DNA from: Aquimarina aggregata
GTDB taxonomy: Bacteria > Bacteroidota > Bacteroidia > Flavobacteriales > Flavobacteriaceae
Assembly (NCBI RefSeq): GCF_001632745.1
Contig: NZ_LQRT01000013.1
Location: 434,001 to 498,000, forward strand
Direction of reading: 5' to 3'
DNA length: 64,000 nt
Below the pieces are notes generated by a model. It saw only the letters and a program-made list of their open reading frames with translations, was not told the origin of the DNA and did no database searches. Shown here one piece after another: positions 26,676 through 33,788 of the stretch; positions within the stretch are counted from its first letter, which is position 1, and each line of letters starts with the position of its first letter. Made by a program: the position numbers and the translations under genes.

Positions 26676-28176
26676 CCCACGTTTCTTCTTCGTTCATATC
26701 GTTCATGTGTTGTGCATTACCAACCTTTGAAAACCCTCGCTTTTCATACCAGTCCACAGCAGACTTTGCACTTTCAACTTTTACTTTCATGATAGATTTC
26801 TGAATGGCATGTTCCAGCGCACTTCGTACTAGTGCTACACCAGCGCCTCTACTAGACCTGCTTCCTAATAACCATTTAATATATAGATAACGATCAGAAT
26901 CCTTTCCTTCAACCGTAATTTGCATAACACCTATTAGGGAACTGCCCTGTGATTCAGCAAATTTAGTTCTGGCATTGTCGCCATATGTACTTATATCACG
27001 ATAGGGTGGATTATCAGCAAAGTCTCGTGCTACATCTAAACCCTCATCATCTTGATCCATCGAGTCAGTAGAGCAAATATTTCTACCTTTATCATGAGTT
27101 CGCCCTTCAGTAACTTCTGCATATTCATCACCTATCTTTTTAACACCCTGTAACATAACATCATCATCCCAGACAACATCCTTAACCGTGACCTTAGACC
27201 AACCTGCTTCAGGGTCAACTACATCTTCACCTATATGGATCGTTTCACTTCTGATATATACATTTAAGGCTTTTACATCAATGCCTTTTATTTTCAATGC
27301 TCTAATCCATTCTACATTAGGTTGTCTTGTCCTATCGCTTTCTCTATTTGCTTCAATTTCTTGATTAGCCCCTCTTCGAGAGATAAAAAGATCTTCATCA
27401 TCAACCTTGACTACTTCATTCTGTACTAGCTCGCCCCAAGGTCCAATTTCACTTTCTTCATATCCACCTTCCCCTAATATACTTCCATCCACTTCTTTAA
27501 CAGCGTGAGTAACACCCCAAACTACTTTAGCCAAAGTAGGTTTCATTTGAACTGTTGTAGGTGATTCGCTATACGAACTAGTAATTTCATTATTTAATTT
27601 CTGATTACTTGTAAAACTACTCTCAAATAAAGCCTTAGCTCCCATCAAATCTGCCTCTTTCTCCAACCCAGCATCATTATTCACATTCACCTTGCCTTTC
27701 ATTTGCATTGTTGGCTTTACTCTTCCTTGCTTCTGTTGTACAACATGCCAAGCCTCATGAGGTAAATGTTTTTCCTGTCCAGAGTCTAAATGAATATCTG
27801 TCCCTTGAGCGTAAGCATGGGCCTGTAATTGCGCAGGTTTACCTGAATTGTAATGAACCTTCACATCATCCATGGAATAACCAGAGAGATTTTCTATACC
27901 TGATTTCAAATTGTCAGGTAACCCTGTGTTATTTTCTTTCTTTTGAATGGGATTTTGTTGTTGCGCAGAATAATTATTTGTCATTTCCTGCAATTGAGCA
28001 GCTTGTTTAGCTTGTGGACTATTATTAGCCATCTCTTGCAGTATCCGCTGGACAACAGCTTCAGGTCGATTGTCGACGAATTGAAAAGTAGAATCACTAC
28101 CGCTCTGCACTTGAGAACTAGCAGCTGATATCGATTGTCTTTTATTATCCTGTGTTTTGTCAGCGTGAGTATTCAT
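26611..28176 (-). CDS. DUF4157 protein with C-terminal GNAT acetyltransferase domain, toxin-like
   Basis: The 521-residue protein begins with a Gln/Asn/Ser-rich region containing FVDNRPEAVVQRILQEMANNS (about 33-53). This is followed by a DUF4157 domain (about 85-185) with GYSMDDVKVHYNSGKPAQL, the metallopeptidase-like HEAWH at residues 140-144 and a downstream EKEADLMGA helix. DUF4157 is widespread as an N-terminal part of polymorphic toxins and effectors, many linked to extracellular contractile injection systems. A middle region (about 210-385) is unrecognised. The C-terminal part (about 400-510) has the GNAT acetyl-CoA pattern LLGSRSSRGAGVALVRSALEHAI and SAVDWYEKRGFSKVG. No signal peptide is present. 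The architecture suggests a secreted or injected effector whose warhead acetylates a target, but delivery genes are absent from the window. Confidence 0.85.
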   Translation of the reverse strand: MNTHADKTQDNKRQSISAASSQVQSGSDSTFQFVDNRPEAVVQRILQEMANNSPQAKQAAQLQEMTNNYSAQQQNPIQKKENNTGLPDNLKSGIENLSGYSMDDVKVHYNSGKPAQLQAHAYAQGTDIHLDSGQEKHLPHEAWHVVQQKQGRVKPTMQMKGKVNVNNDAGLEKEADLMGAKALFESSFTSNQKLNNEITSSYSESPTTVQMKPTLAKVVWGVTHAVKEVDGSILGEGGYEESEIGPWGELVQNEVVKVDDEDLFISRRGANQEIEANRESDRTRQPNVEWIRALKIKGIDVKALNVYIRSETIHIGEDVVDPEAGWSKVTVKDVVWDDDVMLQGVKKIGDEYAEVTEGRTHDKGRNICSTDSMDQDDEGLDVARDFADNPPYRDISTYGDNARTKFAESQGSSLIGVMQITVEGKDSDRYLYIKWLLGSRSSRGAGVALVRSALEHAIQKSIMKVKVESAKSAVDWYEKRGFSKVGNAQHMNDMNEEETWDDVHIDCGCAEMELQFYWGKK

Positions 28177-28207
28177 ATTTTTCTCTTTTCAGGTTTTGGC
28201 TTATTGC

Positions 28208-28276
28208 TTATAACGTTAAGTATATGAAGCGGAGCATCCCGCAGGGTGCTATGATTTCATATACAGTGTTAGGTGC
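28208..28276. repeat. attC-like imperfect palindrome
   Basis: The outer boxes are TTATAAC (28208-28214) and GTTAGGT (28268-28274), the latter an exact GTTRRRY. Inside, GTATATGAA (28220-28228) pairs with TTCATATAC (28256-28264), and AGCAtCCC pairs with GGGTGCT with one unpaired T. This is the shape of an integron attC: conserved end boxes and a folded arm with extrahelical bases. Its partner box GCACCTAAC lies at 29216-29224, complementary to GTTAGGTGC at 28268-28276. No integrase is in the window. Confidence 0.6.
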
Positions 28277-28622
28277 TTTTTTTATCCTTTTCTATTAACT
28301 CATATTCTTGAAGAGCATCATTCCAAATATGTTCTTCATTTATTTCTATCGTCTTTTTTACCAATGCCGTTATTGCTTCTTGATTTAAGTTTTCTTTATT
28401 CAACTCCTCAATAAATAATGCCGATTCCTCTTTATTTAGCGATTCAGCTTTTTTATCCAAATTACAGCATCCATATCCGTCAAATGAAATTCGGACTAAT
28501 GATATTTTGTTTGTTCCTATTCTATTGAAATCAATAAATACCGAACCATCTAAACAGCCCAAGTAAAAGTCAGCCTTTCTGGTGTTCGGCATTGTAGTTT
28601 TGAAAAAATTGAAATTCTTCAT
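28269..28622 (-). CDS. hypothetical protein in a cassette-like unit
   Basis: The 117-residue protein has no signal peptide or membrane segment. It contains a Cys-Cys pair (GYGCCNLDKK) and a C-terminal charged helical part ending ELIEKDKKST. I do not recognise the family. Its start overlaps the stop of the upstream gene by 4 bp (ATGA type), and its stop codon lies in the GTTAGGTGC core box. The two genes are thus bounded precisely by integron-like boxes. A toxin-antidote or stress role would be speculation. Confidence 0.65.
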   Translation of the reverse strand: MKNFNFFKTTMPNTRKADFYLGCLDGSVFIDFNRIGTNKISLVRISFDGYGCCNLDKKAESLNKEESALFIEELNKENLNQEAITALVKKTIEINEEHIWNDALQEYELIEKDKKST

Positions 28623-29209
28623 TCTTTAATCTCTTTTACTTCTTCTACTTGTGTATCCATAATCTGTCTCATAAGAATGAAAGAGAATTTCACGCCTTCT
28701 TTTTCTGAAATCATTTCATTGAGAAATATTTTGGATTTATCATTATAGGCTTCAGGGAAACTTATTTTCAAGTAGGTCATTCTCTTCTTTTTTTCTTCCC
28801 AAAACCGGTACTTGACTTCCTGGTGTCCTTCATATTTCTTTAAGAATCGATCGATTGTTAATCCTTCTCGATACCAATTAATGATCGGTTTACTAACCCA
28901 AACTGAATCCCAAGAGTTAAAGAATGGAAAGTGAGACACAACATTCCTTACAAATTTAAACAGTTCACTACCAATTTCTGATTCCATTGGTGGTCTGGCA
29001 GTTTTTAATTGCTCAATCACATGTTTAATCGGTTCGTAGTTTAACAATTCCGCATAAATAGCGAAGGCTTGTTTTATTTTCGAAAACCTTTCCCATTCAT
29101 CCTTTTGCCAATAATCATCATTCATTACCTCATCATACAAATCATAAAATCGATTGTATGCTAAGGTTAGAAATTTTAGCTCCGTATTATTTGGTTTTAA
29201 GTCTTCCAT
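28619..29209 (-). CDS. hypothetical protein, first gene of the cassette-like unit
   Basis: The 196-residue soluble protein is mainly helical, with many aromatic residues (YNRFYDLYDEVMNDDYWQK, then FVRNVVSHFPFFNSWDSVW and YRFWEEKKKRMTYLKISFPE). I do not recognise it. It begins 7 bp after the core box at 29216-29224, as the first gene of an integron cassette typically does, and it is translationally coupled to the next gene. Confidence 0.65.
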   Translation of the reverse strand: MEDLKPNNTELKFLTLAYNRFYDLYDEVMNDDYWQKDEWERFSKIKQAFAIYAELLNYEPIKHVIEQLKTARPPMESEIGSELFKFVRNVVSHFPFFNSWDSVWVSKPIINWYREGLTIDRFLKKYEGHQEVKYRFWEEKKKRMTYLKISFPEAYNDKSKIFLNEMISEKEGVKFSFILMRQIMDTQVEEVKEIKE

Positions 29210-29215
29210 CTAATT

Positions 29216-29224
29216 GCACCTAAC
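29216..29224. repeat. integron-like core box GCACCTAAC
   Basis: This 9-bp box is the exact reverse complement of GTTAGGTGC at 28268-28276, and the two flank the two-gene unit. The following AATTCGTTATG resembles the start of known attC sites (RYYYAAC-AATTCGTT), but I could not find a matching second arm further on. Confidence 0.5.
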
Positions 29225-29373
29225 AATTCGTTATGTTCACTAGTAAACATATTTTTAGTATACAAGTATACATATACCATGTTAATCAAGATATATGTTC
29301 ACTTTTTTAATATTTATAACCGTGAATATATTTACATTTATTTTCACTTCTTTACGGCAAACCGCAATTGCAT

Positions 29374-29408
29374 AAAAAAATAATCCCCAACTAAAAATAG
29401 TCAGGGAT
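29374..29408 (-). terminator. intrinsic terminator downstream of the exporter gene
   Basis: On the minus strand ATCCCTGACTA and TAGTTGGGGAT form a mostly paired stem, followed by TATTTTTTT. It is 140 bp after the stop of the C39 exporter and probably ends the RiPP operon. The rest of 29225-29548 shows no gene. Confidence 0.7.
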
Positions 29409-29548
29409 ATTCTACAATAAAAAACACATCATTTTTATTGCAAACGAATGATCAATTTATTTTTAAGGCTTTGTTTTAACCGCATTATTTACTCTGGTCT
29501 TTACTCATCATCACAGTAGTATATTCATTGATACTCTCTTACACTCTT

Positions 29549-31762
29549 TTAAGAGCCCAGCTCTAATTGGTTTTTCACCAAACTATAATAATCCCCTTTG
29601 GTACTTACCAGTTCTTGATGATTGCCATATTCTACGATGCCACCTTTCTTTAAAACGATAATTTGATCTGCATTTTTTACCGTTGATAGCCTATGTGCGA
29701 TGATCACTACTGTTCTATTCTTAAAAAAGCCTTGTAAATTATCGTGAATTATTTTTTCGTTTTCTGCATCTAGGGCACTAGTAGCTTCATCAAAAAATAT
29801 GTACCTCGGATTTTTATATATAGCTCTGGCAATAAGGATTCTTTGTTGCTGCCCTCCAGAAATGCCATTGCCAGCGGCTCCTATTTTTGTTTTTAATTTT
29901 AACGGCAGAGATTCTATATACTCTTCTATATTGGCAATTTTAAGTGCATAAGCAAGCTTTTTATAATCTATATCGGTGTCTCCTGTAGCTATGTTTCTTT
30001 CTATAGTATCAGAAAAAATGTAACCATCTTGCATGACTACTCCGCAGTTTTCTCTTATACTTTTTGGAGATAGGTCGAGTATATTTGTATCATTAAAAAA
30101 TATCTTACCATTATTAGGATTATAAAAACGTAATAACAATTTCATTAGCGTAGTTTTACCACTACCACTAGCTCCTACGATTGCTGTCACCTTTCCTTCG
30201 GGAATACATAGGTTTACGTTTTCTAAAATATTTGGTGCTATTGCTGTTCCGTATTTAAAACTAACATTTACTAATCGTATCCCCTTTTTTATGCCATTTT
30301 CTTTTATCGCTTCTATATTTTGAAGCTTTTTTTGATCGTCTTGTTCTTCTGTTGGGTGATTTTGGACTTCGTTTAATCGTTCTAAACTTAATTTGGCATC
30401 TTGCAAAGAGCGAAAGAAACTAATTAACTGATCAATTGGTGAGTTCATTTGCCCTATTATATAAGACACACTTAATAATGCTCCTAAAGTCATCTTACCT
30501 TCGACCACAAAAGTTGCTGCTAAAAAGGTTACAATTATATTTTTTAACTGATTAATAAATTCGAAACCAGAAATTTGTATTTGGTTTATTCTAAGAATCC
30601 TGATATTAAGGTTAAACAGTTTTTTTTGAATTTTTTCCCATTCTAATCGTTTAAAATCTTCAAATTGGTTGATTTTCATTTCTGTTACACCATTGATGAT
30701 TTCATAAATAGATTCCTGATCTTGACTTCTTTGTTGAAATCTATAATAATCTAACCGTTTACGTTTTTTGAGCCAAAAGAAGGACCACATAACAGATATT
30801 ACTGTTAAAAAAAGGTAGACTACAAATATTTTGTAATCATAATATATAAACACTCCAAAAAACACAACAAAAGTTATAATCGAGAAGAACGTGGTTAAAC
30901 TTTGAGAGGTTAAAAACTCTTCTATTCGTTCGTTATCCTGTATTCTTTGTATAAAATCTCCTTTCTTTTTTGTATCAAAAAACTTAATGGGAAGTTTTAA
31001 AATGTTTTTTATAAAATCTGAAATAATAGTAATACTCAAATTTGTTCCAATATAGAGCATTAACCAGTTTCTAAAAATATCTATAGTAATAGTTCCTAAA
31101 AACACACCCAACTGAGCCGAAAGAATTATAAAGATAAAATCAATATCCTTAGCATTAACTCCTTTATCGATCAACATTTGCGTTAAAAAAGGAAAAATTA
31201 GGGTTAAACCACTACCAAACAGTAATAATAAAAACATATAGGTTAGCTGTTTGCGATATGGGGTAAGAAAGCTTAAAATATATTTAATTGATATTTCTTC
31301 TTTTTCGACAACTTCTTTTTCATAAAACTCTTCTCTCGGTATTAAAAATAAAATTATTCCGTCTTCGTCTTCAGAGTACCAAGATTCTAAAAACTTTTGT
31401 TCTGAAAGTTTAATTAAGCCATGTGCAGGATCTGCAATATGGTAATAGTATTTATTGGTAAATATATTTTTAGAGACTTTTCTTAATACTACAAAATGGT
31501 TCTGATTCCAATGAAGAATAGCAGGAAAATAATCTTTTCGTCCTTTAAGTTCTTCGATATTTAATTTGGTCGCTATAGCATCAAACCCGATATCATTTCC
31601 TGCTTCTCTTATTCCATTTAAAGACACACCTTCTCGAGTAATCGAAGAATTTTCTTTTAAATACTTTAAAGGATAATTTTTTCCATGACTACTGGCAACC
31701 ATACTTAGACAAGCAGGTCCACAATCCATATTATCATGCTGATGTGTGAATTGAAAAGACAT
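29549..31762 (-). CDS. peptidase-containing ABC exporter (C39 peptidase, PCAT) for GG-leader peptides
   Basis: The 737-residue protein has three parts in the usual order. A C39 peptidase domain (about 1-140) contains the catalytic segment DCGPACLSMVA (Cys14), His89 in NHFVVLRK and Asp111 in IADPAHG. A six-helix transporter domain spans about 165-460. An ATPase domain (about 490-737) has Walker A GASGSGKTTLMKLL, signature ISGGQQQRILIARAI and Walker B YIFFDEATSALD. Such exporters cut peptides after a double glycine and secrete the core. The precursor with a GG motif is encoded 1.8 kb upstream in the same direction, making this the natural maturation and export protein. It is the last gene of that transcription unit. 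Confidence 0.95.
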   Translation of the reverse strand: MSFQFTHQHDNMDCGPACLSMVASSHGKNYPLKYLKENSSITREGVSLNGIREAGNDIGFDAIATKLNIEELKGRKDYFPAILHWNQNHFVVLRKVSKNIFTNKYYYHIADPAHGLIKLSEQKFLESWYSEDEDGIILFLIPREEFYEKEVVEKEEISIKYILSFLTPYRKQLTYMFLLLLFGSGLTLIFPFLTQMLIDKGVNAKDIDFIFIILSAQLGVFLGTITIDIFRNWLMLYIGTNLSITIISDFIKNILKLPIKFFDTKKKGDFIQRIQDNERIEEFLTSQSLTTFFSIITFVVFFGVFIYYDYKIFVVYLFLTVISVMWSFFWLKKRKRLDYYRFQQRSQDQESIYEIINGVTEMKINQFEDFKRLEWEKIQKKLFNLNIRILRINQIQISGFEFINQLKNIIVTFLAATFVVEGKMTLGALLSVSYIIGQMNSPIDQLISFFRSLQDAKLSLERLNEVQNHPTEEQDDQKKLQNIEAIKENGIKKGIRLVNVSFKYGTAIAPNILENVNLCIPEGKVTAIVGASGSGKTTLMKLLLRFYNPNNGKIFFNDTNILDLSPKSIRENCGVVMQDGYIFSDTIERNIATGDTDIDYKKLAYALKIANIEEYIESLPLKLKTKIGAAGNGISGGQQQRILIARAIYKNPRYIFFDEATSALDAENEKIIHDNLQGFFKNRTVVIIAHRLSTVKNADQIIVLKKGGIVEYGNHQELVSTKGDYYSLVKNQLELGS

Positions 31763-31860
31763 AAAAATATATTTTAGATGAAATTATGAGTTATTAATTA
31801 TCAGAAACATAATCCTAATTATGGTATACTCTTTAGTATAAATTTGAATGTAATACCGGT

Positions 31861-32190
31861 TTAACTATTAATAATGTTTGATACATCTTTAACAATAGTA
31901 TTTAATTTTGTTACCAGTTCTTTTGTAATACCAGTATCGTTTTTGGTACTCTTCAACTTTATTTTTATTGATTGATCATTTAAGATTATACTAACCCCAT
32001 AAGGATTTTCGATAGTTATGTTTATGTTGGTGTCGTCTGCTTTAGGCAAGCCTATCGCATTTTCTAAATAAGAAACTATTTCTTCTTTTTTATTTTTCTT
32101 GAAAGTAGAAGTGAATACAAATTTTTTATTTGTACTTACTAACTTTACATTGGCTCCGTCATTCTTAGCCGAAATACTAAAACTAATCAT
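31861..32190 (-). CDS. small protein of unknown function in the RiPP-like operon
   Basis: The 109-residue protein has no signal peptide. It looks like an alternating beta protein (MISFSISAKNDGANVKLVS, KFVFTSTFKKNKKEEIVSYL, INITIENPYGVSIILNDQSI) with a C-terminal helix. I do not recognise a family. It lies 18 bp after the JmjC/cupin gene and 98 bp before the exporter gene, so it is co-transcribed. A leader-peptide-binding (RRE-like) partner or an immunity role would both fit its size and place, but neither is shown by motif. Confidence 0.7.
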   Translation of the reverse strand: MISFSISAKNDGANVKLVSTNKKFVFTSTFKKNKKEEIVSYLENAIGLPKADDTNINITIENPYGVSIILNDQSIKIKLKSTKNDTGITKELVTKLNTIVKDVSNIINS

Positions 32191-32208
32191 AGGATTTTCT
32201 TTTGGCTG

Positions 32209-33483
32209 TTATTCAATAATCTCAATTGCTTTTTTATCGTATAGCAAAGCCAGAAAATAAAGGCTAGCTTCTATGGGCCAATCTTTTGAAAGATCTTTTA
32301 TTAAAGAATCGACACTACATACTTCATGAGTATTCAATTTTTTAATGATATTCTCTAGTTCTGGATGATATTTTATTTCCATTTTATAACCTCTGGCAAA
32401 AAAAGTTAACTCATCCTCATATTTTGTGAAATATATTTTGAAGAAATTGGGAGTACTGATTTTTTTATCTTTTAACATGATATAGTCTTCTTCTAAATCA
32501 AAGACTTTTTCTAATGATAAGGTTGTGGGTAAACCAGACCATCCCCCGTTGCTTAGAATTGCTAATCTATATTCTTCACTAACATAATTTAAAACATCAA
32601 AAAGGGTATTATCTTTTTGAATATTCTCTACTGCTAATAAAGGTTTAACATTACTGGTATCACTATCTAAACTTAGAATAGAATCATCTTCATTAATGTA
32701 TTGTAACGTAAATGATTTAAACATTTCTTCAGTGTATGTCTGTTTAGTAGGGTTATTAAACCATAATGTAATAGCTGAAGACAACTCTCCTGAATACCCT
32801 ACATGCCATTTATTCCAGGGCATATAATACACATCTCCTGTTTTAAACTGATATTTTTGCGCATGCTGTAGTAACGGTTCTATATTAGGGTTGTTAGGCT
32901 TTGAATCTGCATATTTTGCATAAACGTCATCTTCCCAGTTATACATAATTTTATCTCCTGGTCCTAAGTGAAAATGTATTACATTTTCTCCTCTTCTATC
33001 TTGATGTATTCCTAAAGGAGTATACTCATAATTTCCAATAAAAATAGTTCCGTCCAGGCCTAATAACGGGTATCCCTTTTTTTGGATTAGCGGATCTATT
33101 TTTTCTCTAATTATCTTTGCCATTTCATTCGAATACTTTTCGGTAAAATTCATGATAATAGCAAATTTCTCACCTTTAAACACTCTTTCTGAATATGCTA
33201 AAATGTCTTCATTTTCTAAAGGAGGGTTGTTGAATATATTTTTTTTAATGTAATTTTCATTTTGTTCCTCATCTCCTAAATAAAAACGAAAACCCTCTAC
33301 ATTAACATTATACTCAAACATATTTTTCAAAATATTTAGAACCTCTATGCTTAGTTTTTTTACATCGATATCACTTAAAGCATTTTCAATTACACTCGTT
33401 TTTGTAAAATTTTCGTTTTTCAAGCAAAAATCGTCCCACCAATTCTCATTAAATTTTATTTCTTTTTCGATTAACGTATCCAT
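32209..33483 (-). CDS. JmjC/cupin-type putative 2-oxoglutarate/Fe(II) oxygenase
   Basis: The 424-residue protein has a central cupin barrel. EYTPLGIHQDRRGENVIHFHLG carries an HxD iron motif (His160, Asp162), and a distal GDVYYMPWNKWHVGYSGE supplies the third ligand (His227), the facial triad of JmjC-type hydroxylases. The pattern PGDKIMYNW gives a plausible Lys178 for 2-oxoglutarate. The C-terminal 150 residues (about 270-424) look like the helical and winged-helix-like extensions seen in ribosomal-oxygenase relatives. The gene is directly downstream of the GG precursor. Because the core is rich in Lys and Val, hydroxylation of these side chains is the obvious hypothesis. Activity on the peptide is inference. 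Confidence 0.75.
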   Translation of the reverse strand: MDTLIEKEIKFNENWWDDFCLKNENFTKTSVIENALSDIDVKKLSIEVLNILKNMFEYNVNVEGFRFYLGDEEQNENYIKKNIFNNPPLENEDILAYSERVFKGEKFAIIMNFTEKYSNEMAKIIREKIDPLIQKKGYPLLGLDGTIFIGNYEYTPLGIHQDRRGENVIHFHLGPGDKIMYNWEDDVYAKYADSKPNNPNIEPLLQHAQKYQFKTGDVYYMPWNKWHVGYSGELSSAITLWFNNPTKQTYTEEMFKSFTLQYINEDDSILSLDSDTSNVKPLLAVENIQKDNTLFDVLNYVSEEYRLAILSNGGWSGLPTTLSLEKVFDLEEDYIMLKDKKISTPNFFKIYFTKYEDELTFFARGYKMEIKYHPELENIIKKLNTHEVCSVDSLIKDLSKDWPIEASLYFLALLYDKKAIEIIE

Positions 33484-33510
33484 AATTCATTAATTTTAAG
33501 TTAGATGTAA

Positions 33511-33538
33511 AACTAAGGAGTGCTTACACTCCTTAGTT
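33511..33538 (-). terminator. hairpin between precursor and modification genes, likely attenuator
   Basis: AACTAAGGAGTG and CACTCCTTAGTT form a perfect 12-bp stem with a 4-nt loop. On the minus strand only a short TTTT follows. It lies 28 bp after the precursor stop and 27 bp before the oxygenase start. Such partial terminators keep precursor mRNA in excess over enzyme mRNA in RiPP operons. Confidence 0.8.
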
Positions 33539-33566
33539 CTAGTGATAATAATTTCAGAAAAGTTAA

Positions 33567-33701
33567 TTAAGCCGCAGCTTTAATTTTCACTTTTACTTTT
33601 ACTTTCACTTTATCTGTTCCTCCTTTTACTTGAGTTTCTTCTAGTGGAGAAAGAGTTTTTACATTTAAGAAGCCTTTTACATCAAATTTTTGATTTTTCA
33701 T
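33567..33701 (-). CDS. GG-leader precursor peptide with alternating Lys-Val core
   Basis: The 44-residue ORF starts MKNQKFDVKGFLNVKTLSPL, continues EETQVKGG, and has a core TDKVKVKVKVKIKAAA. The leader has the double glycine (residues 27-28) and upstream Leu/Glu pattern recognised by C39 exporters. The 16-residue core has six Lys strictly alternating with Val or Ile, one Asp and a triple-Ala end. It has no Cys, Ser or aromatic residue and one Thr, so lanthionine, thiazole or sactipeptide chemistry is unlikely. A strand like this would put all Lys on one face. Neighbours are a JmjC/cupin protein and a PCAT exporter. It is preceded by an 87-bp gap after the outer-membrane protein gene and followed by a hairpin. 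I know no described family with this core. Confidence 0.85.
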   Translation of the reverse strand: MKNQKFDVKGFLNVKTLSPLEETQVKGGTDKVKVKVKVKIKAAA

Positions 33702-33788
33702 GTTTAAAAAATTTATAAATTAATAGTTTGTTGGCCCATTAGTTTAAAGACTTAAGAGCTCTTCTTTGGTCTTACTTGCAAGTATTTC

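Noticed and set aside
31824-31839. Inverted repeat TATACTCTTTAGTATA upstream of the exporter gene as a further cluster operator
   Set aside because: It has the 4-bp centre but does not share the ACTAC/GTAGT arms and is not spaced to a TAnnTTTG box. It is probably a chance AT-rich repeat or a weak hairpin.
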